From Dichetophora obliterata (Eukaryota > Arthropoda > Insecta > Diptera > Sciomyzidae), in contig OY986435.1 in the NCBI GenBank assembly GCA_963920525.1, positions 275,302,848 to 275,366,847 of the forward strand: 64,000 bases of DNA. Direction: 5' to 3'. The position numbers were made by a program, and so were the translations under genes. The notes under the pieces were generated by a model, which was not told the DNA's origin, searched no databases, and was given only the letters and a program-made list of their open reading frames with translations. This document shows, in pieces, positions 33,564 to 45,364 of this stretch; the first letter of the stretch is position 1, and every line of letters begins with the position of its first letter.

Positions 33564-36180
33564 ACTTTGAGAAATCTCTTGTTGTTGTTGTCTTCGGTTT
33601 TTTTTCATTTTACATATAAAATGTTCGTTATTTCTTTGTTGACAATTCTTTGAATCCCTTCAAAGTGTATCCTTTTATATTTTTTTATTCAACTACCAAA
33701 TTTCCAATAGCATTTCTTTAACATTTTTTTCGTGTTACATCTTTTATTATTGCTTTTTTCGCCAAAAACTCTGATTTTTGGTGTGTTTGTCGTTTTAGTT
33801 TTTGCTACATATTCGTTTGCAAAAGAAATTGTCATCCATTCGCTCAATTTGCAATTTTCAGGATACTCTGCACAATGTTGTTGCTGTCATTGTTGTTTTG
33901 TTGTTGTTGTTATCCTGTTTTCCTTTATTGCACTCAATAAATGGAAATATTTTTGGTTGGTTAAGCAATTTAGCTACAAAACACGAGTCCAGACTGCGAC
34001 GAAGAACTACTAGAAAAGGCTACGATATGGATGGTCTATCTAGTGGCGCACTTGCATACTCGCATCTACATGTATAAAATAAAAACTTGTCCTTAAAATG
34101 TTGGTAACACATTTTTTTCAATTTTTTATCTCAAACTTACGTTGAAAATTAAAGCATAGTAAAAATGTCAATTATGGAAAAATGCACATCGATAAGTTTT
34201 TCGCAAAATAATCTTTGGATTACTGTCAGGCAAAACACGTTTAAGAATAGTTGCAAGAGAAAATTTACATTAACTTTGTGAATCCTAAAAATTTTTTAAT
34301 TTTTTATTATTTATTTATAATCCAACACATCACCTGGTAAAATATTGTAGCTGCGATCCTAATAGTAAATTAGTGTTATCCAAGCGCATGTAAAATTTTG
34401 TTTTTATATTGAAAGCTATAGCACAGAAAAATAGAAGAAAATCGATCCAGTAGTATTTGTTTTTTGGCACATACGGTAAATTCGCGCAAAGGGGTTGATA
34501 TATTGGTTGTTGTTTCGAATGAAGTTATTTTTAAGTTTAATAATGTCTTAAAATATTTTTCTTTTAAATTGTAATGCAGAAATATACTGCGTTTACAAGA
34601 AAATACAAGGAGGCACAAACCGATAAAAATGCTAATAAATAAAGATAAAATGCAGAAATATTGCTTCCTTTCATTTTCGAGTCAGCTCATATTTCAGGAT
34701 AAAAGACATAATTTAAAATTTTTAATATCCTAATGTTTGTTCAAGCTACGTAGCTATGAATTATAATATCTGCTTACCATTTAAACTAAAAACTTTCAAC
34801 TTATCTGTATGCAATTGTGTAAGCAACTGCTACAATTATTACATGATAGTTTTTTTTAACTACATTAAAAGCATCCTTGAAAAAAGAATTAGAGTTTTTC
34901 ACTGCCACCCCTTTTTTTTTTTTGATTTATTAGAAAAATATTAACTCAATTTTTTTATGTGTGCCTTTTAAGTAAAAAAAAATAAAATTAAAAACACGAC
35001 CTAACTGAAGACCACATAAATTGGCAACCATTACCGTTATTAACTGTAATGCAGCTAACTCAAGAAAGGAAGCAACAAAAATAGCAAAACTGAAATAAGA
35101 GCAAAGAAGATGTTGCCGCAAATATTTACCTCTATAAATATTTGAAACTAAGAATAAAAAATGAAAACAAAATTTAAAACTGCACCACAAAATAGAGCAA
35201 TTTTTCTACGTCACTTTTTCCGCAAGTTATGCCAAACACCACAACCCGTTCTTCTACCATCTGTCGCTACTCTCCAACGCCCGGTTTTCATCACTAGCGT
35301 TGAGTAATCACTTTGGTCTCAGGTTGCACCTTTTAGAATAATTAAAAATTCAAGAAAGAAAATCAGAAACAACTAAAACTACGAAGAAAAAAATAACACC
35401 AAAAATTTAACCAACTGGCAACACTGGCACAGCAAGAGCTCCTGGATTCTGGGCTGCAGAATGCAAGAAATACTTAGAAATCAAAGTGGCAAATGAGTGG
35501 GCAGCCGTGTGGTGGACGTACGGGGAATTTTAACGGTATTTTTTATAGGTGTGGCACATAGGCAAAATACAGTGCAACTTGCCGGAAAAATAAAACAACG
35601 AACAATTATAAAAAAAGCGAATAATGGCAAAAGATGACTGCAAGACAGCAACAAAGCACTTTGCGTGGACATGAAAATGAACTAAAAGCCAAGAAAGAAG
35701 CTGTGCAAACAATTTAGATAAATTGGAAAATGAAAAAAGCAAACAAAAAAGAGATTACCAAATTCAAAGCAAAGGAAAATTTCAACAATATGAATAATTT
35801 AATATACTGGCCTATAACATTGTTCACGAACTTTCAACACTTTTAATAATTTCAGACTTCGATCAAGGAGTTCTTCGATCAAAGTAAAGTTTACGTGTGT
35901 AGACGTTTTAAGAATTAATGTTTAAATAATTTTCAATATAGGTTTAAACTAACTCCGAATTTAGCAAATTTCCTCTTAGTACAGAGTATGAAAACTACTA
36001 GATATATGAATTTGACTAAGTTTTTGTGTTAAAGAAGTAAATTGTTATGAGTAGGGCTCGAAATCTCATGCACTAAAAAATGTATTTAAAACTCTAAAAC
36101 ATGTGCTAAAAACAGGTAAAATATGCAATTAAAAATGTTTTTCTAATATGTTACTCAATTATTTTATTTGTTATAATTAC
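33564..36180. other. Non-coding DNA with short TTG runs
   Basis: This is AT-rich and probably unique, with TTG/TTGTTG runs at 33570-33600 and 33870-33915. A less AT-rich patch at 35210-35520 could be host regulatory or untranslated sequence. Open frames of 60-93 codons at 33732-34077, 34756-34944 and 35481-35742 are hydrophobic or low-complexity and lack domains. None is called as a gene. Confidence 0.35.
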
Positions 36181-36254
36181 TTGTTGTTATTTGTTCCAAA
36201 TTATTGCTTGTACTTGTTTATATAAATTATGAGAATCATATAAGACATTGAAAA

Positions 36255-37477
36255 TAGTAAGAAAACGACCAAAGAGATCCAGCTGTGGACAAATTAAGCA
36301 TCTAGACGTTTCAAGCTTTCCCTCTGCTCTAAATAACACAGCTGTTAACAAAGCGAATAGATTTGCAGCGTTAGCTGATCTTTCAATCAACACAACGCAA
36401 TTAAAAAAAAAGTGGTAAGTTCAAATAAGAGTGTTATGGCTGAACCTACAGTTAAAAATTCAAAATTCTGTCCACCAATTATTCTATACAAGGTAAATAT
36501 AAAATCCCTAGTTGATCAACTTAATCTAAAAATTCCCAAAATTGATTTTAAAATAATAAATAAATCTGCAACTAAAAGTAAGCTGTACTTTAGAGACCCC
36601 TCTGTTCATACAGAAATGATGACCCTTCTTAAGGAACAAAAAATTGATTCGTTTTCTTTTACATTAAAGCAATCCAGGCAAGTCAGCCTCGTATTACGTG
36701 GTCTTCACTTCCTTTCAGATATTAATGAAATTAAACAAGATTTAGACAAAATAACTCCAAATATGGTTGAAAAAGTCGAAAAATTTATAACTCCATTAGC
36801 TTACAAAAATAAATACGATACAGGCTTATTTTTAGTAACCCTTTTACCGGGAAAAAATTTAATGAAATCTCAAAAATTAAGAATATATTACACCAGATAA
36901 TTACTTGGGAAGCCCCTAAATCTAGGAAACAAGAAGTTCAATGCAAAAGATGCCAGCAGTGGGGGCATATTGCAAAAAACTGTAATAAAGCTTATCGCTG
37001 CGTAAAGTGCGAAAATATTCACGAGCCGGGTATGTGCTCTCTTAATGAAAATACTAACACAAAGCCATATTGTATTAACTGTGGTGAATTTGGGCACCCA
37101 GCTAATTGGAGAGGTTGCTCTTTCTTCAAAGATTACATTAAAAGGAAAAAATCTTTCATTAATGAAGCTAGAGAAAAAAGTCAATTGCTTTTTCAAACGT
37201 CCAGAGTGCCGTTTGAGTGCATTCAGCGGTCAATGAAGGCAAATCCTACGCTAGCCTTTTTCACTCTTCAAATATGAATTCTTTCAATAGAGAAGAAAAA
37301 CCTTCAATTGTTGAAGAGTTTTTAAGAGTAGTTAAATCTATTTTTGATTCAGATCGGCCTCCGCTTGAGCAAAGGTTGGAAAGTTTCCTTCGAAATTTAA
37401 ATAAGTTGTCAAAAGACGAAGTTAAAATAGAGTGTCTCTCACTCTTAAAAGAAGTTCAAGAAAAATATGGCCCATAA
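36255..37477 (+). pseudogene. Jockey-type ORF1 (gag-like, three CCHC knuckles), frameshifted
   Basis: The protein binds LINE RNA to form the ribonucleoprotein. A short N-terminal piece, NKANRFAALADLS (36255-36415, typical of Jockey gag), ends in a stop. The main open stretch at 36412-36900 covers the RNA-binding fold (YKVNIKSLVDQLN, LRGLHFLSDINEIKQDL). After a frame change come three zinc knuckles: CKRCQQWGHIAKNC, CVKCENIHEPGMC and CINCGEFGHPANWRGC (36940-37125). The last frame (37217-37477) has a helical C-terminus ending at TAA 37475, 11 bp inside ORF2. At least three frame changes are present. The damage is modest and all domains are recognisable. Confidence 0.8.
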
Positions 37478-39239
37478 TTTTAAAAATTATCTGAGTTATA
37501 ATGTTAGATCTTTGGTTAATGACAGCAGAATTATTGAATTACAAAAAACTTTAGATCTAAATTCTGTAGACATTTGTTTTCTTCAGGAAACACATTTATC
37601 TATGTCAAAATATGTGCGTCTCAACAACTATAACTTTATTAGGGATTATAGTTCCCAAGGAGTGGCCATTGCTTTGAAAAGTAAATTCAAATATTCGATT
37701 GTCATAATTACAAATGTGCGTTTTCCACATATTTTCATAGATATTTGTGTCTCTGTAAATGGAGTTAATAAAAAATTATTAGTAGGCTCAATTTATATCC
37801 CTTGTAACTTTGTGTCTGATGATTTTTATGATGGATTAGGAAATATAGCTAATTATGCTTCAAAATTTGATGGATTGATTATCGGTGGAGATTTTAATTC
37901 AAAACATATTTCATGGAATGATAATTTTAATAATCTAAACGAAAATACCTTCTTCAGCTGGTAACAAAACAATTATCTTGACTTTATTAGAATTTGTGAT
38001 TTAATTCCTTCATTTCCAAATGGTGCTTCCTTCCTTGATCATTTCGTAGTTTCCATAAATTTAATAGATTGTATAAATTCCAATTATCATATTTCAAGTC
38101 TTTCGTCCTTTTCAGATTATTTTCCTCTTCTTCTCAAACTAAATTTAAAAGACTTTTATTTTATTTTAAATACACCCAGATTTTACACCTCATTCAAAAA
38201 CACCAATTGGGATGATTTTCATGATCAATTGACAAACTTAATTCAGAACAATTATCCTCCTAATCATGTTAACTTGCAAAATTCTGAAATTGACTTCTAT
38301 ATAGAGTTCTTAACTACATCCATAAATTCAACAAAAGACTCCCATTCAAAAAACTACTGCTTACAAACAAATTTTTAGTTTAATTAAAAAAAAAGAAGCT
38401 AAATTTTGTACAAAAATTTTCTATGAAAATGTCATTTACACTGATGATGTCGAAAAAGTTGAAATTCTTAAAAATCATTTTGAACAGGTTTATGAAAAAG
38501 TAGTTCCTTCTAGGCCGGATATAAGTGAAATAGAATCCCAAATCCGTAATAATCTTGAATCCTATCCGCCTTCAATTTATAACTTCAGTCAAGATTTCAA
38601 CTCTTTTTCCAACCCAGATACTTCGCATTTTATAAATTCTGATATTTTAGGTTCATATATCCAGGGTCTTAATGCAAAAAGATCAGCTGGACCTGATAAC
38701 ATTTCTAATTTTATTATTAAAAAATTTCCAAATGCTGTCCTTAAATTTTTAACAATAATCTTTAACAATTGTGTCAATAATGGTTACTTTCCTAAAGCTT
38801 GGAAAGTAGCAAAAATTATTCCAATTCAAAAGAAACCTAAGTGTTTTGAAGTAAATAATTTTAGACCAATTTCATTACTATCCAATCTTGGAAAACTTTT
38901 AGAGCATGTTATTAAGGATAAAATGGATATTGGAATTGACATCCAATACACATCTGATTTTCAATTCGGTTTCAAAAAACAACATTCTTCGGTTCATGCC
39001 TTGTTGAAATTTGAAAATGATCTGATCCTCAATCTTCGAAATCGAAGATGCACTGTGGCGGTAGCTCTGGACGTTGAAAAAGCCTTCGACAATGCTTATC
39101 ATGATGGAATTGTATTTAAACTTATGCAGATTGGTTTTAATCCCTCCTTTATAAAAATTTTACACAATTTTCTCAATAACCGGAAATTTTTTGTTAATAT
39201 AAATAATGTCTCTTCAGACTATGGTCTAATTAAGAGTGG

Positions 39240-39492
39240 TGTTAGATATGCCAAGTTTTTACAGCGACTTGAAATTTATTCATTTAAAGGTGCTTAAAAA
39301 TTCTAAACACAAATTCATATATAAAATTATTTAATTATAAGATAAATTACCAATACCTTGGTCTCCTCGCTTAACAATTTATGAAGAAAGAAATGAAAAT
39401 AAAAATTTTATACATAGAGAAATGTCAAAATATGGCAATGATGCAGGGTTGCTATTTTGTTTGGTTTGTAGTACTGCACTTTGTCGATAACA
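39240..39492 (-). repeat. BEL 3' LTR
   Basis: 253 bp, TG...CA boundaries. It differs from the other LTR at only one position that I could find (C in TTCTAAACACAAATT versus T). Confidence 0.95.
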
Positions 39493-39516
39493 ATTCTCCC
39501 CCCAGTGAGCGACGAC

Positions 39517-42500
39517 CTACGTAAGCTTCTCTTCATCTTTGTCGACATTGAGCACGGCTAACTTCACTGCAGGACGCTCTATGATGCCGTTCAGAGTTTT
39601 AACCTTAGCGCGACGAACCTGTCCATCTTTGGCCATGACCGTGTCTACGACTTTACCTTTGAGCCAAGTATTTCTCTGCATGTTTTCATCAACAATAAGA
39701 ACGATATCACCCACAGCAATTGATTTTACCTTCTGAAACCACCTTTCCTTTCTAGTAAATGTAGGCAGCATCTCGATTACCCATCGGCGCCAGAACATAT
39801 TTGAAAAAGTTTCGCTCTGACGTAAATTCATTCTATAGTTTATATTTTCAGGGTTACAAAACGGCTTTGATCCATTCGAGCTTCCAAGAAGAAAGTGATT
39901 CGGTGTAATTGCTTCCTGATCTTCGCTATCTAGCGACACAAATGTAAGCGGTCGCGAGTTGACAACCATTTCAACTTCTAGTAGTGCAGTTCTCAAACTT
40001 TCATCGGTGAATCGTTGCGATGGTGATATTTTATACAAAACAGTTTTAATTGATCTCACTAACCGTTCCCATGCTCCACCCATGTGGGGCGCGGCAGGTG
40101 GATTGAACTTCCAAATTATTTCTTTATGGGCAAGCTCCCTTTCAAGTATCGAATTATTTATGTTTTTTAGCTCAGCTTTTAAAAAGTTATCTGCGCCACG
40201 AAAATTAGTGCCATTGTCACTATATATTTCTTGAGGCGTTCCTCGTCTTGCAATAAAATTCCTCAAGCACATCAGGCACGAGTCGGTGTTAAGATTATGT
40301 GCTATCTCCACATGAATGGCTCTTATTGTGAGGCATGTTATCAGCACTCCCCATCTCTTGCACGATTTTCTATTCTCATTTACTAAGAGAGGACCAAAGT
40401 AATCAATCCCCACGTACGTAAAAGGCCTCAAAAAGGCGCCTAGTCGTGCTTTTGGTAAAGGTGCAATCCGTGGTGCATGGGGCATTGCATTATGTATCTT
40501 ACACATCTGACATTGAGCGCGTATGGTTTTAAATATGGATCGCAACTTTGGAATAAAATATATCTGCCTTATTTCGTTAATCGTCGTCTCATGATTAATA
40601 TGGTGAAATGCTTGATGATAGTGCGAAACAATAAGTTTAGTTACCTGATGATCAGCTGGCAACACGATGAAGTCTCGCTGTGGCTTGTAATTGTGCGAAA
40701 AATATCCAGCTCGGTTCTTAACGCAAATAACATCATTTTCATCTAAATACAAATTTAGCTTACCCAGCACATTTTCTTTTGGAATTGGTTTCTCAAACTT
40801 AAGTGCTGTCCACTCATCAGCGAAACTTATTACTTGCACGACTTTGTAAATTGTTGATTTGGCAAGTCTAAAATGTTGAGCAGAAAGGGTGATTACGTTG
40901 GTTTTTTTCTTAGACTTTGCGTTAAGCTTTTCAATATAAACAAACCAATTTGCAACGGCGCGACAAAGTCTGGTCCAACTTGAAAAATATTCAAAATTAA
41001 GAGTTATTACATCTATCTTACGAATGTGAAGAAACTTTGGGCGTAACTCAGTGATTTGAATATTTTCTAGCTCTGGTGCAGCTGGCCATTCACTTTCGCT
41101 GTTTTTCAAAAATTCAGGACCGAGGAACCACTGATCATATTTATCGAGACATGGTTGCGTCTTGGTGGCAATGTCTGCTACATTGAGTTTACTCGGAATC
41201 CATCTCCATTCGGACAACTGAGTTACTTCATGAATCTCTGCTACTCGAAACATAACAAATTGTTGGTACTGCCGGGGGTTATTCTGCAGCCACTTTAAAA
41301 CTGTTTTAGAGTCGGTCCAAATAAATCTCTGCTTAATATTTATTTTGTGGCCACTGCTTATGGTGTTTGTAAGACGGGCGCCTATTAAGGCAGCTTGCAA
41401 TTCGAGGCGTGGGATTGAAACTGGTCGCAGAGGAGCTACCTTTGATTTTGCAGATACAATTGTTATTTCAACGCCACTTGAACTTACAATGCGAAAATAT
41501 GATACGGCTGCATAAGCTTTATCGCTCGCATCTACAAATGTGTGAAGCTGTATTTCGCAATCATTTTGATATATAGCAACTGAATAACAGCGCGGTATAC
41601 AAACAGTAGTAACCATTGGTAAATACGAGAGCCAGCGTTGCCACTTTTCGTTAAGATCTTCAGTAAGTTGTTGATCCCAGTCAATACCGCTTCGCCAAAT
41701 GTCTTGAAGAATAATTTTTAAATATGAAGTAATGCATGACACGAATCCTAACGGATCGAATACGGACATTAAAACTTGCAGTACTTCTCTCTTAGTGGGA
41801 ACCACATCCTTATTAAAAACGTTGCGGCGCAGTCTGACAAATTTCAAAACATATTTGAAGACGTCTTGCTCGGGATCCCAGTGCATGCCCAAAATTTTTT
41901 CATATTGGGTTACAATTTCGTTACACTCAAATGTTTTGTTTTCTAATTGACGTTTTTCGTCCAATGCCTCAAGCACTAGTTTTGAATTTGAAACCCAATT
42001 GCGCATAATGAATCCTCCACAAGCATGAATGTGACGTACTGACTTTGCCAGCGCTAAAATTTCTTCAACCGTCTGTCCTGAGTCAATAAAATCATCTACG
42101 TAATGATGCTGCGTAATAGCTTCCACTGCCTTAGGATCATCTTTTTCAAACCGAGAAGCATTTCTATCTCGAATGTAATGTGCAATGCATGGCGAACATG
42201 ATGCACCGAAAGTCAAAACATTTAGCTGGTAAACTTCAATTGAATTATGTTTCTTGTCCCATGAAAGAAAACGCTGAGCAACAGCGTCTTGTTCTCTTAC
42301 TGCTATACGATGATACATTTCAGCAATATCTCCACATATAGCAATAGATCCCATTCTAAAATTGAATAAAATATTTATAAGTGGCTTAAGAAGATTAGGA
42401 CCTTTTAGCAAAAAATCATTTAGAGAAAGTCCAGATGTTTTAGCGGCAGCGTCCCAGACGAGTCTAACTTTGCTGGGCTTGTGAGGGTTGCATACGATGA

Positions 42501-45060
42501 ATATTGGTAGGTACCAAATGTGTCCTCCTTTTTGCTCGGTGGCATCAGCAGGCAACTGTGTAACATAACCCTTTACAATTAAGTTGTTAATTTGTTGCTC
42601 TATATTTTTAGCGAGCTGAGGATCCCTGGCCATATTACGTTTAAGACAATGCATGCGACGCGTTGCAGTTGGGAGACTATCGGGTAGGTCTTGACCATCC
42701 TTTTTCCAGAGCAAGCCAACAGTGTAACGATTATCATTTAGCTCACAAGTGTCATCTAATATTTTCATAGCCAGCTGATCTTCTAATGACATAGGTATCT
42801 TTTGAGTTGAGGCAGTGCCCATACCTTCATCCGTTAAATAGTTTTTAACCAAGTCGTGAATATATTTATCATTGTTGCAGCTGCACTTATGAATATACAG
42901 ACTTTTTTCACTCATAGTTGATGTGCCACCACCAAAAAGCGTCCACCCGAGCCTGGTTTTACTAGCTATTGGCTGGTGCCAACTACCTTCTAGTACCTTC
43001 AATGCAACAGTTAAATTTGGATTATTAATACCAATTATTATTCTAGGCACAGCATCTTTATAAGACTGAAGTGGTATATCTTTAAGGTATGGGTACTTAT
43101 CTTTAACTTTGTCAGCTTCCATAGACTCCGGCGACATTTTCAGATTTTTCACGGTATGCACGTTACGTAGTGGAAACACTTTCGAGTTCGGTATTTGCGA
43201 CGAAATTTCCAAGTTAATGCGGCGCGAATGTTCATCATAGCGGGAAAGATCTCCAGTCCATCGAATACACAATGGTTCCTTTTCACCTATTTCGCACATC
43301 TCGTTTGCAAGACTTTCTTCAATGAGTGTAAGTGTCGAACCATCATCCATGAATGCATAAGTCTTAATGCTTTTTGTTGATCCATACAATGTCACAGGCA
43401 AAATTCGAGAGTACGAATAATCAGCATCAAAACTGCGATGGCTATTGAGCGTAGTGGAAACTGCTGCTGGAGAATCACTCTTATTGTGAAGGAGCATGTT
43501 GTGCTTAAACGCACATCCATTTATCCCACAAAGCTTGCTACTGTAACAACGACGTCGGTGCTTACCTAGACATTGACGGCATAGTTTATTTTCTTTGACA
43601 ACGTTCCACCTTTCGTTGAGTGATAACTCTTTAAACTGCTGACATTCAGCAATCTTATGTTCATGGCCGCACATTTTACACTGTAGGTTGTCATTTAATG
43701 ATTTTGTCATGTCTTCCGCAGCACTTGAGTGTGCATTCAAATTAGCATTCCTGTGCCTAGGTTTGTTCTCATCAACTGTTGAAAATATCGGAGTCGTTAC
43801 TCGGCATGCTGCCTCTGCTATGTTGTACAGCCATTCAGAGAAATCGTTTAAATTTGGACTGCTTATCTCTTTGGAATACAGCGCCCAGTTAAGCATTGTC
43901 TCAGGACTTAGTTTTTCTACAAATTCGTGCAAAAGAGTTGGGTTATTTAAATATTCATTAAGCTGACCAGCGCGCATTGTTGCACAAATATTCTTAACCG
44001 CAAAGGCAAACTCAATGAGAGGCTCCAACTTACCTCTCGGTGGTGGCAACTTACGTACTCGATCAATTAATGTCTTTAAAATGTGCTCTGGGCGTCCAAA
44101 ATACATTTTAAGCGTTCGTATTACATCAGGAACCATTTCCGGTAACAATAAGCAACTTCGAACCGCTTCCCTCGCTTTACCTTTCAAGCATTTTTGTAAA
44201 CGTATTAAATTTTCATCATTACTGTAGCCTGCGACCCTAGTACTCTGTTCAAACGCACTAATAAAGAGAGGCCAGTCTTGTGGGTCTCCACCAAATAATG
44301 GCAAATCTTTAGTAACAGCGTGCCTAGCTGCCAATTGCATTGTTGTTAAATTTCCAGCTTCATTACATGAATGCGTATTTGGGTTAATTTGCACCGCCGT
44401 GCTTTGACTAGCGGGGCTTGGAAAATTAATTGTTTGCTGCGAATAGACAGCTTGCTCATTTTTGTCTGTCGATATTACCTGTACATTAGCTGCTCGTTTA
44501 AAATTATGAGAAGCAGCCGATTCGCTGCTAACCTGTTGCCGTATATGAGACCGTGGTAATATTGTCTTATAAATAGAGTCAGTCTCGTCTTCTGAATCTG
44601 AAGCTCGTAATATTTGATATTTTCGACGTAGAAACTCCTCTTTTATACGCATCTCTTCTTCTAGTTGTTGTAGCCTCAACTCCTTTTTCCTACTAATGGA
44701 AGCTCCCCCAATTTTCTCTGTGGCATGTGCCTTACTATTGCTTGCAACTGGCTGCGGTTGTGTTTTTGAAGATTCAGTCCTCATCGCAAATTTTTCACGT
44801 TCGCTATTACCTGTTAGCTGCTGTTCTAAGTTGAGGTTAGGTTCGCCCACGTTTGCCTCGTGTCCCAAGTTGTCTTCATGCGATTCATCGTGATGCTCAC
44901 TGCGATAGCAGAATTCGCACTGCCAGTTGCTGGTAGCAGCGTTGCTGTCCTTATCACAGCAAGTGCTGTGGTACCAAGCACCACACCCAGCACATTGCAT
45001 TTCATTGCCGGCTGGAATTGATTCCTTGCATATTAAGCACTTGTTCACGCCTTTTTCCAT
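39517..45060 (-). CDS. BEL/Pao gag-pol polyprotein with N-terminal PHD finger, intact
   Basis: An 1,847-codon open frame runs from the ATG at 45060. The frame is also open a further 66 bases upstream, but that start lies in the LTR, so the inner Met is preferred. Domains by residue: PHD finger 8-51 (C8, C11, C23, C26, H31, C34, C48, C51, with W46); coiled coil about 124-160; gag/DUF1759-like about 250-345; knuckle CKMCGHEHKIAEC about 460; aspartic protease MDDGS about 571; reverse transcriptase about 865-1050 with YVDD at 987-990; RNase H from FVDASD about 1171; integrase H2C2 zinc region about 1480, then core with GIDYFGP about 1550, DNGTNF about 1614 and GGAWE about 1664; C-terminal DUF5641-like about 1757-1847. 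Catalytic residues look intact. It should encode virus-like particle proteins and the enzymes for reverse transcription and integration. Confidence 0.95.
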   Translation of the reverse strand: MEKGVNKCLICKESIPAGNEMQCAGCGAWYHSTCCDKDSNAATSNWQCEFCYRSEHHDESHEDNLGHEANVGEPNLNLEQQLTGNSEREKFAMRTESSKTQPQPVASNSKAHATEKIGGASISRKKELRLQQLEEEMRIKEEFLRRKYQILRASDSEDETDSIYKTILPRSHIRQQVSSESAASHNFKRAANVQVISTDKNEQAVYSQQTINFPSPASQSTAVQINPNTHSCNEAGNLTTMQLAARHAVTKDLPLFGGDPQDWPLFISAFEQSTRVAGYSNDENLIRLQKCLKGKAREAVRSCLLLPEMVPDVIRTLKMYFGRPEHILKTLIDRVRKLPPPRGKLEPLIEFAFAVKNICATMRAGQLNEYLNNPTLLHEFVEKLSPETMLNWALYSKEISSPNLNDFSEWLYNIAEAACRVTTPIFSTVDENKPRHRNANLNAHSSAAEDMTKSLNDNLQCKMCGHEHKIAECQQFKELSLNERWNVVKENKLCRQCLGKHRRRCYSSKLCGINGCAFKHNMLLHNKSDSPAAVSTTLNSHRSFDADYSYSRILPVTLYGSTKSIKTYAFMDDGSTLTLIEESLANEMCEIGEKEPLCIRWTGDLSRYDEHSRRINLEISSQIPNSKVFPLRNVHTVKNLKMSPESMEADKVKDKYPYLKDIPLQSYKDAVPRIIIGINNPNLTVALKVLEGSWHQPIASKTRLGWTLFGGGTSTMSEKSLYIHKCSCNNDKYIHDLVKNYLTDEGMGTASTQKIPMSLEDQLAMKILDDTCELNDNRYTVGLLWKKDGQDLPDSLPTATRRMHCLKRNMARDPQLAKNIEQQINNLIVKGYVTQLPADATEQKGGHIWYLPIFIVCNPHKPSKVRLVWDAAAKTSGLSLNDFLLKGPNLLKPLINILFNFRMGSIAICGDIAEMYHRIAVREQDAVAQRFLSWDKKHNSIEVYQLNVLTFGASCSPCIAHYIRDRNASRFEKDDPKAVEAITQHHYVDDFIDSGQTVEEILALAKSVRHIHACGGFIMRNWVSNSKLVLEALDEKRQLENKTFECNEIVTQYEKILGMHWDPEQDVFKYVLKFVRLRRNVFNKDVVPTKREVLQVLMSVFDPLGFVSCITSYLKIILQDIWRSGIDWDQQLTEDLNEKWQRWLSYLPMVTTVCIPRCYSVAIYQNDCEIQLHTFVDASDKAYAAVSYFRIVSSSGVEITIVSAKSKVAPLRPVSIPRLELQAALIGARLTNTISSGHKINIKQRFIWTDSKTVLKWLQNNPRQYQQFVMFRVAEIHEVTQLSEWRWIPSKLNVADIATKTQPCLDKYDQWFLGPEFLKNSESEWPAAPELENIQITELRPKFLHIRKIDVITLNFEYFSSWTRLCRAVANWFVYIEKLNAKSKKKTNVITLSAQHFRLAKSTIYKVVQVISFADEWTALKFEKPIPKENVLGKLNLYLDENDVICVKNRAGYFSHNYKPQRDFIVLPADHQVTKLIVSHYHQAFHHINHETTINEIRQIYFIPKLRSIFKTIRAQCQMCKIHNAMPHAPRIAPLPKARLGAFLRPFTYVGIDYFGPLLVNENRKSCKRWGVLITCLTIRAIHVEIAHNLNTDSCLMCLRNFIARRGTPQEIYSDNGTNFRGADNFLKAELKNINNSILERELAHKEIIWKFNPPAAPHMGGAWERLVRSIKTVLYKISPSQRFTDESLRTALLEVEMVVNSRPLTFVSLDSEDQEAITPNHFLLGSSNGSKPFCNPENINYRMNLRQSETFSNMFWRRWVIEMLPTFTRKERWFQKVKSIAVGDIVLIVDENMQRNTWLKGKVVDTVMAKDGQVRRAKVKTLNGIIERPAVKLAVLNVDKDEEKLT

Positions 45061-45111
45061 GCTCTTAAACGAAGCTTTGAGCTTGAGGCACCAACAAGAA
45101 TTTTTAAGAAT

Positions 45112-45364
45112 TGTTAGATATGCCAAGTTTTTACAGCGACTTGAAATTTATTCATTTAAAGGTGCTTAAAAATTCTAAATACAAATTCATATATAAAATT
45201 ATTTAATTATAAGATAAATTACCAATACCTTGGTCTCCTCGCTTAACAATTTATGAAGAAAGAAATGAAAATAAAAATTTTATACATAGAGAAATGTCAA
45301 AATATGGCAATGATGCAGGGTTGCTATTTTGTTTGGTTTGTAGTACTGCACTTTGTCGATAACA
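45112..45364 (-). repeat. BEL 5' LTR
   Basis: 253 bp, TG...CA boundaries, upstream of gag-pol on the minus strand. Transcription should start in it. The gap between LTR and gag start is only about 50 bp and contains TTGGTGCCTC (complement), a possible primer-binding site that I cannot assign to a tRNA. Confidence 0.93.

Larger units (their letters stand above)
39240..45364 (-). mobile_element. Complete BEL/Pao LTR retrotransposon
   Basis: This 6,125-bp element has two 253-bp LTRs starting TGTTAG and ending ATAACA, and a 5-bp TSD AGTGG (39235-39239 and 45365-45369). The coding strand is minus, so the right LTR is the 5' LTR. A polypurine tract (complement of ATTCTCCCCCC, 39493-39503) abuts the 3' LTR. 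The insertion hit the S-G-V-P-Q-G codons of the host Jockey LINE. A single long gag-pol frame fills the interior. LTR identity and an intact frame make it the youngest large element in the window. Confidence 0.96.

Noticed and set aside
33732..34077. Hydrophobic frame starting MLHLLLLLFSP that could be a signal peptide or membrane protein
   Set aside because: T-rich DNA with TTG repeats gives Leu/Val/Cys runs. Two overlapping frames look equally good, and there is no conserved domain or splice evidence.
45061..45126. Upstream Met at 45126 as the start of BEL gag-pol
   Set aside because: It lies inside the 5' LTR and would put LTR and leader sequence into the protein. The Met at 45060 begins just before the PHD finger.
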